DNA from: Streptomyces netropsis
GTDB lineage: Bacteria > Actinomycetota > Actinomycetes > Streptomycetales > Streptomycetaceae
DNA: 64,000 bases
Assembly: GCF_014203545.1 (NCBI RefSeq)
Contig: NZ_JACHJG010000003.1
Span: forward strand, 124,001 to 188,000
Reading direction: 5' to 3'
The notes beneath the pieces were generated by a model. It ran no database searches and was not told the origin of the DNA. It saw only the letters and a program-made list of their open reading frames with translations. The translations under genes and the position numbers were made by a program. Shown piece after piece: positions 31,845 to 39,013 of this stretch (the first letter of the stretch is position 1; each line of letters begins with the position of its first letter).

Positions 31845-32605
31845 ACGGCCCGGTCATCCATGACGCGACCACGCTCCCGGTCGACGACAACGTCAATCCG
31901 TACGCGTTCTCCGTCGACCTCGACGGCCAGTGGTTCCTGCAGAAGGGGAAGATGATCGCCTATTACGGGCGCATCGACTTCCACGGCATCGGCCACGGCC
32001 CCCTCGACCGTCTCATCCGCAGCAGCTTCCACTCCCCGCTGCACGCCTCGGACTGGGTCGTCGCCGAGGGCCAGGGCAAGATGCTCCTCGCGGACCGTAG
32101 CTTCGACGTCAATTCCTTCGACCTCGAAGACGGCAACCTCACCGTTCGCTCGGGCAATCTCCTCGCCTTCCAGCCCTCGCTCTCGCTGAAGCAGTCGATC
32201 ATCCCCGGCTTTCTGACGCTCATCGGCACGGGCAAGTTCGTGGCCGCCTCCAACGGCCCGGTCCACTTCATCGAACCGCCGATCCGCGTGGACCCCCAGG
32301 CCCTCGTCGGCTGGGCCGACTGCCCTTCCCCTTGCCACCACTACGACCACCAGTACTTGAAGGGCGTCCTCGGCGGAATCCGCTCCCTGACCGGCCTCGG
32401 CGGCACATCGGGCGAGGAGCACCAATTCGAGTTCGTCGGTGCCGGTACGGTGCTCCTGCAGTCCACCGAGCAGCTGATGGACGAGCAGAACACGGGCGTC
32501 ACGCCACAGCAGGCCGGCGTCCCGAACGCAACACCGGCAAACCAGCCAATGACACCCCGGATGCCCGGCCAGCTCGGAGACCTCCAGCGTCGCTTCGGGC
32601 TGTGA
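31841..32605 (+). CDS. AIM24 family protein, third of three
   Basis: This 254-residue protein is the most divergent of the trio. It has 'GQWFLQKGKMIAYYGRIDF', 'NLTVRSGNLLAFQPSLSL' and 'GPVHFIEPPIRVDPQALVGWADCPSPCHHYDHQ', and a Pro/Gln-rich C-terminal tail of about 45 residues. The 'CPSPCHHYDH' insertion (two Cys and three His within ten residues) is absent from the other two and could bind metal. Its GTG start overlaps the preceding stop. The operon ends here with no obvious strong hairpin. Confidence 0.88.
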   Translation: MNGPVIHDATTLPVDDNVNPYAFSVDLDGQWFLQKGKMIAYYGRIDFHGIGHGPLDRLIRSSFHSPLHASDWVVAEGQGKMLLADRSFDVNSFDLEDGNLTVRSGNLLAFQPSLSLKQSIIPGFLTLIGTGKFVAASNGPVHFIEPPIRVDPQALVGWADCPSPCHHYDHQYLKGVLGGIRSLTGLGGTSGEEHQFEFVGAGTVLLQSTEQLMDEQNTGVTPQQAGVPNATPANQPMTPRMPGQLGDLQRRFGL

Positions 32606-32697
32606 GCGGTACCCTGCGGAGTGTGACGTCGAACGCGTGACTTCTCAGCCCCGATCGCTCCGCAATGACCATTGGTTCATCTTTCAACTTTCTTAGG

Positions 32698-32703
32698 TAG
32701 AAT
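32698..32703 (+). promoter_or_regulatory. -10 box (TAGAAT) for leaderless marR
   Basis: TAGAAT lies six bases before the ATG at 32710, within an A/T-rich stretch. No ribosome site is present. Confidence 0.5.
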
Positions 32704-32709
32704 CCATCT

Positions 32710-33186
32710 ATGGACACCGAGAACGGCACCCGTTGGCTCAGCGACGAGGAACAGCGCGCCTGGCGTGCCCACCTGGAGGTCAGCCGACTGCTGATGCACC
32801 AGCTCGAACGGGACCTCCAGCCGTTCGGACTCACCAATAACGACTACGAGATCCTGGTCAACCTCTCGGAGTCCGAGGACCACCGGATGCGGATGAGCGA
32901 CCTCGCCACCGCGACCCTCCAGTCCAAGAGCCGCCTCTCGCACCAGATCACCCGGATGGAGACGGCGGGCCTCGTCCGCCGCGAGAACTGCGAGTCGGAC
33001 CGGCGCGGCCTCTTCGCCGTCCTCACCGACCAGGGCTGGGAGACCATGCGCGAGGTCGCCCCGCACCATGTCGCCTCCGTGCGCGAGCACTTCATCGACC
33101 TGCTGTCCCCCGAGGACCTCAAGGCGCTCTACGCCGCGCTCGCCCCGGTCGCCAAGCGCCTGCGCACGACGCGCGGCCGAGCCTGA
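32710..33186 (+). CDS. MarR-family transcriptional regulator
   Basis: This 158-residue winged-helix repressor has 'RMSDLATATLQSKSRLSHQITRMETAGLV' as the DNA-reading part and the wing 'RRENCESDRRGLFAVLTDQG'. The Cys in 'NCESDRRG' lies at the wing, where some redox-sensing MarR proteins have reactive Cys; this is only a hint. It is monocistronic, with a terminator at 33230-33252. The target is not evident among its neighbours. Confidence 0.9.
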   Translation: MDTENGTRWLSDEEQRAWRAHLEVSRLLMHQLERDLQPFGLTNNDYEILVNLSESEDHRMRMSDLATATLQSKSRLSHQITRMETAGLVRRENCESDRRGLFAVLTDQGWETMREVAPHHVASVREHFIDLLSPEDLKALYAALAPVAKRLRTTRGRA

Positions 33187-33229
33187 CCTTCTCCCTTCTC
33201 GGGGCATCTTGGGGCACCCCGTCACTCCG

Positions 33230-33252
33230 CCGCTCCCGTCACTCGGGAGCGG
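33230..33252 (+). terminator. Hairpin after marR
   Basis: CCGCTCCCG-TCACT-CGGGAGCGG, a 9-bp stem, 43 bases after the stop. Confidence 0.55.
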
Positions 33253-33283
33253 GGAGTCTCCCCGAACCCGGCTCATATGCCCC

Positions 33284-33312
33284 TTGCCCGGCAATAGCGT
33301 CGCCAGTAACGA
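33284..33312 (+). promoter_or_regulatory. Promoter of the XRE gene
   Basis: TTGCCC (33284-33289), 17 bases and TAACGA (33307-33312), about 55 bases before the ATG at 33367. Confidence 0.4.
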
Positions 33313-33366
33313 CATGGGTACGGGGAAAGGCGGGGTGCTGCGACCGGAGAGACCTCCCAGCCGCCG

Positions 33367-34144
33367 ATGGCATGGCGGTATTGCGGGAACCAGATCAAAC
33401 TGTGGCGAACTCAAGCGGGCATCTCCCGCGAGGAGTTGGGCAAGGAAGCCGGGTACGAGTACGAGTCGGTCAAGTCGATGGAGCAGGGGCGGCGGAAGCC
33501 GCAGCTTCGACTGCTTGAGGTGGCGGACCAAATGTGCGGGGCGCGGGGGTTGTTGCTCGCGGCGCGCGATGATCTGAAGCCGGATAAGTTCCCGGTGCGA
33601 ACGCAGGAGTTCATGACGGCCGAGGCCGAGGCGATTGCCCTGCACTGGTACGAGACGGTACTCATTCCAGGTCTGCTCCAGACCGAGGAGTACGCAAGGG
33701 AACTGATCAGCAACCGCTGCCCACCCGTGGACGACGAGACCGTTGAGGAGCGGGTGGCAGGACGCCTGGAGCGCCAGTTAAAACTGAGGCCGAGCCCGAC
33801 GACGCTCTTCAACTTCGTGCTCTACGAGGCAGCGCTACGCACCGGAGTGGGCAGCTCGCAGGTGATGCGGGGGGCAACTCCGCCACCTGCTCGAAGTGGG
33901 CACTCTGCGCAACGTATCCATCCAGATTCTGCCTGCCGATCGCGGCGCTCACGCAGGGCTCAGCGGCCCGGTGGTACTGCTGGAGTCGGCCAGCCACGAA
34001 CAGCACGCCTACGTAGAGGGCCAGGAAACGGGAGCGCTATACGCGGACCCCGAGAGGCTCAGTCTCCTTGCACAACGCCATGACCTGATCCGCATGCAGG
34101 CGCTCAGCCATGAGGAATCTGCGGAATTCATCAGACTCGCCTGA
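33367..34144 (+). pseudogene. XRE-family HTH regulator (DUF5753), frameshifted
   Basis: The first frame encodes an N-terminal XRE helix-turn-helix ('IKLWRTQAGISREELGKEAGYEYESVKSMEQ') and the first part of the DUF5753 sensor up to 'TGVGSSQVMRG'. It then runs into unrelated sequence. Removing one G from the run of six at 33869-33874 restores the family text, 'QLRHLLEVGTLRNVSIQ' through 'HEESAEFIRLA', ending at 34144 (about 258 residues in all). A TTA codon at 33778-33780 would also put it under bldA control. It may be a pseudogene, a sequencing error in the homopolymer, or a phase-variable switch. Confidence 0.8.
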
Positions 34145-34309
34145 TGCAAGTCCAGTTACAGCGACTCCTGCAGAGGCGCGTGCGTGGAAGTGGCCGCCCA
34201 GCACCCCCACACCATCCACGTCCGAGACTCGAAGCTCGGGTCCGGACCTGAGATCCATGTCAGTGCGGCCACCTGGGGGAAGTTCATATCGCACATAGCC
34301 GAGGCTTGA
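34145..34309 (+). pseudogene. DUF397 protein remnant without a start
   Basis: Directly after the XRE stop, and in the same frame, the sequence reads 'CKSSYSDSCRGACVEVA', 'HVRDSKLGSGPEIHVSAATWGKFI' and 'SHIAEA' before TGA. This is an almost complete DUF397 domain, the usual partner of XRE/DUF5753 regulators (AbaA/BldB-like modules). No start codon exists in this frame before the domain. The ATG at 34144-34146 is out of frame by one base. A second small indel therefore seems to have hit this pair. Confidence 0.65.
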
Positions 34310-34473
34310 GCGTCGAGCTTCGGGGGTCGGGATCCGAGCTCCTTACCAACGGAATGGTGGGGAAGAGATAACCCACCCTCCCTCCCAACTCCCGTGTGCA
34401 CTCGTACAGATGACTTTTGCGCAACGAGGTCACGGCGACGCGCAGCGCCCGGTAGCGTGCGGAGCAACAAACA

Positions 34474-34506
34474 ACCCCCGCCGGTGGTGGAACACCGAAC
34501 GGGGGT
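34474..34506 (+). promoter_or_regulatory. Nested hairpin in the leader of the following gene
   Basis: ACCCCCG (34474-34480) pairs with CGGGGGT (34500-34506), and inside it GGTG pairs with CACC around GTGGAA. It sits 30 bases before the gene at 34536. A similar CCCCCG...CGGGGG...TGACC element is at 52451-52478. It may be an attenuator or mRNA-stability element. Confidence 0.4.
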
Positions 34507-34535
34507 CTGACCACCAAGATCGAGGCCCGATCCCA

Positions 34536-35396
34536 ATGGCTGTTGCCAACCCTACCGCCGCCCCACCCATGGCCGCACCGGGCTACGGAAAACGCTCCGC
34601 GCCCGGCGAAGCACCCCGCCGCCGGGACGACTTCACGCACTTACCGGCCCGTGAGGCGTCCATCGCCACGCACATCGACCGCCTGCCGGACGGTGCGGCC
34701 ATCGACACGAAGACTCTGGCCAAAGAGCTGGCGGCCTACGGCCAGCAAGCGATCCGTACGGCCCTCAACGCCCTCTCCATCGCTGGCCACTTGCGCCGCG
34801 TACGGGAACCGGTCGGGGACGGCCGTACGCAGTGGGTGTTCCGTACGTACTTCTCGCGAACCGCCCGCAGCGACGCCTGGTGGAGCCGCTTCCTGGCGGG
34901 AGACGTACCGGAGACGGAGGTGGAACCGCAGGCGCCTGCGCCACAAGATCGGCAGCCGAAGCGGACGGACGCCTACGAGGCGCTGGCCGCACTCGGCCGG
35001 ACCGACGCCCGCCTGACCCTCTCGGCGGCGGAATGCAAGGCCCTGGAACCCCTGGCAGCCGAATGGCTGGCACGCGGGGTGCGGTCGGCGGACTTCGCGA
35101 CGACCCTCACCGCCGGGCTTCCGGACGTCATCCACTCCCCCGGAGCGTTCACCCGAAAGCGGCTCGTCGACAAACTCCCGCCCGAGCCACCCCAGACCCC
35201 GCCGCCGGGGCCCCAGGCCCCGCCCCGCCGCATCATGGAATGCACCGGCTGCGGCAAACCGGGCCGCCCGGAAGCCCTCCCCGGCGGCCTCTGCCGCCCC
35301 TGCCGAGGCGAAGTACCCGACGACCCGGCCCCGGCGGCCGACTGGATCCACTCCCAAGTCGACCGCCTACGCGCCGCCGCCCGCCAGGCCCGCTGA
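34536..35396 (+). CDS. Helix-turn-helix protein with C-terminal zinc-ribbon-like Cys motif
   Basis: This 286-residue protein is of a type common in Streptomyces. Its N-terminal half carries a winged-helix-like segment ('YIDRLPDGA'-type text, here 'HIDRLPDGAAIDTKTLAKEL' and 'RTALNALSIAGHLRRVREP'), with 'WVFRTYFSRTARSDAWW' following. The C-terminal end has Pro-rich linkers and 'CTGCGKPGRPEALPGGLCRPC', a CxxC...CxxC pair suited to zinc. The ATG at 34536 was preferred over an upstream one because the family begins with a short Ala/Pro stretch before 'GYGKRS'. A nested hairpin lies in its leader. It may bind DNA; the target is unknown. Confidence 0.75.
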   Translation: MAVANPTAAPPMAAPGYGKRSAPGEAPRRRDDFTHLPAREASIATHIDRLPDGAAIDTKTLAKELAAYGQQAIRTALNALSIAGHLRRVREPVGDGRTQWVFRTYFSRTARSDAWWSRFLAGDVPETEVEPQAPAPQDRQPKRTDAYEALAALGRTDARLTLSAAECKALEPLAAEWLARGVRSADFATTLTAGLPDVIHSPGAFTRKRLVDKLPPEPPQTPPPGPQAPPRRIMECTGCGKPGRPEALPGGLCRPCRGEVPDDPAPAADWIHSQVDRLRAAARQAR

Positions 35397-35422
35397 CGAC
35401 GCCGACGGGCGCGCCGGCCCTT

Positions 35423-35623
35423 TCAGTCCAAGCGCGCCCGACGGTCACGGGCCCACGTCACCACGACCAGGCTCGCGGTGATGTACATGAGGACGGCGGC
35501 GGTGGACACGGACTCGACGTACTGCTCGTAGCCGACTGCGCGCAACTCGACCGCGAGGCAACCCAGCACGGTGCCGAGCGCCGCGATTGCGCCGATCAAG
35601 GCGCCGAAGGGGGGTTTTGCCAT
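35423..35623 (-). CDS. Small two-span membrane protein
   Basis: This 66-residue protein is mostly two hydrophobic helices ('FGALIGAIAALGTVLGCLAV' and 'AAVLMYITASLVVVTWA') ending in a basic 'RDRRARLD' tail. An excellent ribosome site (GGAGG, about 12 bases before the ATG) supports it. It resembles no family I recognise. It is convergent with the HTH gene, 26 bases apart. Confidence 0.7.
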   Translation of the reverse strand: MAKPPFGALIGAIAALGTVLGCLAVELRAVGYEQYVESVSTAAVLMYITASLVVVTWARDRRARLD

Positions 35624-35796
35624 TCCATTTCCTCCAAGCAACAAGACGACCCGGCCACCGCCGAGTTCACTGACCCACCATCAACTACCCCCACGTTCCC
35701 GCCCCATAGCGACTCACGCACGTGGTGGAGGACACACCGGCCGAGACCCCCTGACTCTCACGGAAGGCGGGCGAGTCGGTCCCTTATCCTCGGGGG

Positions 35797-35826
35797 TTGA
35801 ACTGCAATCACACTGCTAGTCATACT
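35797..35826 (+). promoter_or_regulatory. Leaderless promoter for the membrane-anchored protein
   Basis: TTGAAC (35797-35802), an 18-base spacer and CATACT (35821-35826) precede the GTG at 35833 by six bases. The TTG at 35797, a possible start codon, is therefore more likely the -35 box. Confidence 0.5.
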
Positions 35827-35832
35827 TTCTCG

Positions 35833-36330
35833 GTGCATATAGCCGCAGAGGTCCCAGCGCCCGTCTCTCGCCCGAAGCGCCGCAAGGCACTGTGGCTCAT
35901 CGCCTTGGCCGCGACTACAGCCTTGGGTGGCCTGACGTACGCCTTCACCGGGGTCGAGGACACCGTTGGCGAAGGTCTTCAAGAACGCCCGATGGCCTGC
36001 TCGGAGGCCATGTACGCCATGGGCTGGGTGCTTCCCGACCATGCGAGCGACCAACGGTGCACCGAGCTCAGCGGCGGCCTTGCCGGCCACACCCAGTCGG
36101 GCATCTTCCGCATGCCGCGCGCCGATGCCCGCTCCTGGCTCGCTTCGCTCCCCGGAGAGCGGAATCGGCCGGGCGGGGTGGGATCCGACAGCGTGGTGGA
36201 GCGAAAGGAAGGGCTCGCCCTTGGCATCCTCAGGCCGCCGGGCAGCCTTCAGGCCGACGAGGTGAGGGTGGACGTCCGCTGGGAAGGCGAAGACACCGCA
36301 GCCGTCACCTTCGAGACGTTCGACTACTAA
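35833..36330 (+). CDS. Membrane-anchored extracytoplasmic protein, unknown function
   Basis: This 165-residue protein has a basic N-terminus (RPKRRK), one membrane helix ('ALWLIALAATTALGGLTYAF', about residues 17-36) and an extracellular domain. The domain holds two Cys ('MACSEAM', 'SDQRCTE') spaced for a disulphide and the text 'GWVLPDHASDQRCTELSGG'. I chose the GTG at 35833 because of the leaderless promoter before it. No family is recognised. Confidence 0.6.
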   Translation: MHIAAEVPAPVSRPKRRKALWLIALAATTALGGLTYAFTGVEDTVGEGLQERPMACSEAMYAMGWVLPDHASDQRCTELSGGLAGHTQSGIFRMPRADARSWLASLPGERNRPGGVGSDSVVERKEGLALGILRPPGSLQADEVRVDVRWEGEDTAAVTFETFDY

Positions 36331-36402
36331 GGATCGTCCGACGCCGTCAATCCTGCTCACCCAACCCGTCGGACACGCCTTAGAGCGGATGAGCAACGGC
36401 TT

Positions 36403-36837
36403 TCAGCCAGTAGTTCGCCGCTTCTGTATCTGCGAAGGCACTGGATTTACCTGCTGCTTCTGCGTTGTGGCCTCGTGAACTGCGAGTTCTTCGGGGGTGC
36501 CGGGGAAAGCGGGACCACAGCCCGCTGGGAGGCGCTGGACCACCATGGCGATCGCCTCCTGAGCTGTAGCTGCCGGGCCCACCGCCTGGGTTCGAAGAGG
36601 GCCCGAGACCCAGTAGGTTCCTCCGGCGGCGGGCTGAATGTAGGGGATGTCCCAGGTCCACCGATGTTCGGTGCAGCGGCTGAAGTGAAGTTCGCCCATC
36701 CCGGTCCAGGGGAACAGTTGCCGCAGGCGGGGTTCCCCGTAGGCCGCTTCCAGCAGTTCGGCCTGCACGCGGCCATCGTCACGTACTGCCTGCCAGCCTG
36801 CTTCAACGACAGCATCGCCCGCTGCTTCCCTGTTCAT
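36403..36837 (-). CDS. DUF6193 family protein
   Basis: This 144-residue soluble protein carries the DUF6193 signature 'AYGEPRLRQLFPWTGMGELHFSRC' followed by 'RWTWDIPYIQP' and 'GGTYWVSGP', then 'ATAQEAIAMVVQRLP'. The family is annotated as natural-product-biosynthesis-like, with no known activity. The ATG at 36837 gives the normal family start; longer in-frame versions cross intergenic sequence. It is divergent from the CMD gene at 37056. Confidence 0.8.
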   Translation of the reverse strand: MNREAAGDAVVEAGWQAVRDDGRVQAELLEAAYGEPRLRQLFPWTGMGELHFSRCTEHRWTWDIPYIQPAAGGTYWVSGPLRTQAVGPAATAQEAIAMVVQRLPAGCGPAFPGTPEELAVHEATTQKQQVNPVPSQIQKRRTTG

Positions 36838-36988
36838 AACCCCATCATGCACATGGAGAACATCTGGGCCCCCCACGGGGTTCGGGTCGGCGAGGCCATC
36901 GCCTGGCAGCGAGGCAGCCAGACCGACGGTTCCGCCACTCAACCTAGGCGACCATCGACGGCAGGGAGACCAAGGTCACATCCACCCG

Positions 36989-37015
36989 TGTCACAGGGGC
37001 TCGGGCTGTCCCGTC
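36989..37015 (+). promoter_or_regulatory. ECF41 sigma-factor promoter in front of the CMD gene
   Basis: TGTCACA (36989-36995), exactly 16 bases and CGTC (37012-37015) reproduce the published ECF41-group promoter consensus as I remember it. It precedes the CMD gene whose downstream neighbour encodes an ECF41 sigma factor. Confidence 0.8.
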
Positions 37016-37055
37016 TCAAGGGGTGTAGCCACTGACGACGACGGAGGAGCACACC

Positions 37056-37529
37056 ATGGACGCACGACTGGACTTCTTTGCCGACCCGACCACCGGCAAG
37101 GCCCTCAAGCAATTCATGGCAATGGGCAAGGCGTTCAGGGAGTCGTCGCTGCCGACCACCACGCAGGAGCTGGTGTCGCTGCGCGTGAGCCAGATCAACG
37201 GCTGCGCCGTCTGCATCGACATGCACACCAAGGAGGCAGCCGCCGCCGGTGAGACCTCGGTGCGGCTGAACCTGGTGGCGGCCTGGCGGGAGGCCACGGT
37301 CTTCACGGACGCCGAGCGGGCCGCGCTGGAGCTGGCGGAGGAGGGGACCAGGGTCGCGGACGCGGCCGGAGGGGTCAGCAACGCGGTGTGGGCGAATGCC
37401 GCCAAGCACTTCGACCAGGAGCAGCTCTCCTCCCTGACCCTCCTGATCTCCGCCATGAACATGGCCAACCGGCTGAACATCATCACCCAGCAGCCGGCGG
37501 GCAACTACGTGGCCGGGCAGTTCCACTGA
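37056..37529 (+). CDS. Carboxymuconolactone decarboxylase/AhpD-like protein
   Basis: This 157-residue all-helical protein has the AhpD-type redox site C50-x-x-C53-x3-H57 ('INGCAVCIDMHTKEA'), with the 'LVSLRVSQ' helix before it. Such proteins are alkylhydroperoxidase-like reductases in the cytosol. The ATG at 37056 has GGAGGA at 37042-37047. An ECF41 promoter lies 40 bases upstream and the ECF41 sigma gene follows, a linkage known for this sigma group. The physiological substrate is unknown. Confidence 0.92.
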   Translation: MDARLDFFADPTTGKALKQFMAMGKAFRESSLPTTTQELVSLRVSQINGCAVCIDMHTKEAAAAGETSVRLNLVAAWREATVFTDAERAALELAEEGTRVADAAGGVSNAVWANAAKHFDQEQLSSLTLLISAMNMANRLNIITQQPAGNYVAGQFH

Positions 37530-37567
37530 GCGACGCCAGCCCCTCGGCCGACGGGCGTTAGGGTGAC

Positions 37568-37596
37568 CTGCCGGTGATCTTGATGATCACCGGCAG
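37568..37596. terminator. Hairpin between the CMD and sigma genes
   Basis: CTGCCGGTGATC-TTGAT-GATCACCGGCAG is a perfect 12-bp stem, 39 bases after the CMD stop. It has no U-run, so it could end the CMD message or act as an operator for the sigma gene. Confidence 0.5.
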
Positions 37597-37654
37597 TCCC
37601 CCTGCGCCGACGAGTACGGCCAGGTGGGAGGGGATCAGGGGGAGGAGAGCCGGC

Positions 37655-38578
37655 GTGAGCAAGGTCGAGGAGTTCGAGGAGCTGCGGCCGCTGCTGTTTT
37701 CGATCGCCTATCGGATTCTGGGCAGTGTCGGTGAGGCCGAGGACGCGGTGCAGGAGACATGGCTGCGCTTCGACGGCTCGTCGACCCGGCCCACGTCGAC
37801 CAAGGCTTTCCTGTCGGCCACGGTGACGCGGATCTCGATCGATGTACTGCGCTCCGCGCGGGTGCGGAGGGAGCAATACGTGGGCCCGTGGTTTCCCGAG
37901 CCGCTGCTGAGCGATCCGTATCAGGATCCGGCGCGGGCGGTGGAGCTGGCCGACTCGGTGTCGATGGCGGCACTGGTACTGCTGGAGCGGCTCAGCCCGC
38001 TGGAGCGGGCGGTGTTCGTACTGCGGGAGGTGTTCGGCTTCGGGTTCGACGAGATCGCCACGGCGGTGGAGCGTTCCGAGGCGGCGTGCCGACAACTGCT
38101 GGTGCGGGCCCGGCGGCACATGCAGGCCGGACGGCCCCGGTTCGAGGCGGACCGTCAGGAGCGGCAGGAGCTGGCGGCGCGGTTCTTCGACGCCCTCCGC
38201 GAAGGTGACGTCACCGGTCTGCAGGAACTGCTGGCAGCCGACGTAGCGATGGTCGGTGACGGCGGCGGCAAGTCCCCGGCGCTGGCCAGGGCCATCGTGG
38301 GCGCGGAGAAGGCGGCCAGGTTGCTCGCCTCGGTCTTCCCCTGGCTGCTCCGGGTCGACGTGACGTTCGAGCTGCGCGAGGTCAACGGCCAGCCGGGCGC
38401 GATCTTCCGCGACCGGGACGGCAAGGTGCTGTACGCCATGGTCCTCGATGTGCTCGACGGGCAGATCCAGACGATCCGCTCGGTGAGCAACCCCGACAAG
38501 CTCGGTCACCTCGGGCCGGTCGCCGACGCCTGGGCCACCGACCGCGAGCTGAAGCAGGCCCGTCGGCAGAAGAACTGA
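37655..38578 (+). CDS. ECF41-type RNA polymerase sigma factor
   Basis: This 307-residue sigma factor has region 2 (about 8-75, 'LLFSIAYRILGSVGEAEDAVQETWLR') and region 4 (about 105-160, 'LSPLERAVFVLREVFGFGFDEIATAVERSEAACRQ'). A C-terminal SnoaL/NTF2-like domain of about 130 residues takes the place of an anti-sigma factor. The ECF41 marks are all present: the linker 'WFPEPLL' (79-85), 'DGGGK' (202-206) and 'NPDKL' (279-283). The GTG at 37655 has GGAGGAG upstream. The fused domain senses the signal. The CMD gene is the obvious target. Confidence 0.94.
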   Translation: MSKVEEFEELRPLLFSIAYRILGSVGEAEDAVQETWLRFDGSSTRPTSTKAFLSATVTRISIDVLRSARVRREQYVGPWFPEPLLSDPYQDPARAVELADSVSMAALVLLERLSPLERAVFVLREVFGFGFDEIATAVERSEAACRQLLVRARRHMQAGRPRFEADRQERQELAARFFDALREGDVTGLQELLAADVAMVGDGGGKSPALARAIVGAEKAARLLASVFPWLLRVDVTFELREVNGQPGAIFRDRDGKVLYAMVLDVLDGQIQTIRSVSNPDKLGHLGPVADAWATDRELKQARRQKN

Positions 38579-38588
38579 CCGCGAAACG

Positions 38589-38619
38589 GCCGACTCCCCT
38601 GTGCAGACGGGGAGTCGGC
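38589..38619. terminator. Terminator between convergent genes
   Basis: GCCGACTCCCC - 9 bases - GGGGAGTCGGC, an 11-bp stem just after the sigma stop (38578) and before the stop of the small secreted protein (38643, minus strand). Confidence 0.7.
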
Positions 38620-38642
38620 TCGCTCCTGAGGCTACGGGCAGG

Positions 38643-38903
38643 TCACACCCATACGTAGAGGTCCCAAGTGCCGTCGCCCCACGAGACGCACTTGTACCTG
38701 CCGGCGTAGTCCTTGCCTGCCGCTTGGCACGCCCGCTTGCTGCGGTAGTTGTCGATGTACTCCCAGCCCGGAACGGCCACGTCGGATGCCGTGGCGGTCT
38801 CGGAGGACGCGGGTGCCGCCTGCGCGGTGGCTGCTGTGGCGGCTCCGCCCGCCAGCAGCGTGGCGGCCAACGCGACGCCGGCGAGCCGGACTCGTTTCTG
38901 CAT
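38643..38903 (-). CDS. Small secreted protein, unknown function
   Basis: This 86-residue protein begins with a clear Sec signal peptide ('KRVRLAGVALAATLLAGGAA', cleavage likely after 'AQA' near residue 32). The mature part of about 50 residues holds two Cys ('RACQAAGKDY', 'YKCVSWGDG') that probably form one disulphide. The aromatic-rich C-terminus 'WGDGTWDLYVWV' recalls small exported lectin- or inhibitor-like peptides. AGGGGG precedes the ATG. It appears to be a single gene. Confidence 0.75.
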   Translation of the reverse strand: MQKRVRLAGVALAATLLAGGAATAATAQAAPASSETATASDVAVPGWEYIDNYRSKRACQAAGKDYAGRYKCVSWGDGTWDLYVWV

Positions 38904-39013
38904 GGTTCCCCCTCGTGATCGAAGTGGTTCGGCTGCTCCGAGCGTGCTGGCGTGGCCCGGGCCGGGGCAACAGCGATATCCGTCCCGGACATCGCACCGC
39001 CTGTCCGTCCTGG

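Noticed and set aside
36380..36661. A second minus-strand frame overlapping the DUF6193 gene
   Set aside because: It lacks a ribosome site and domain; the DUF6193 frame explains the same bases.
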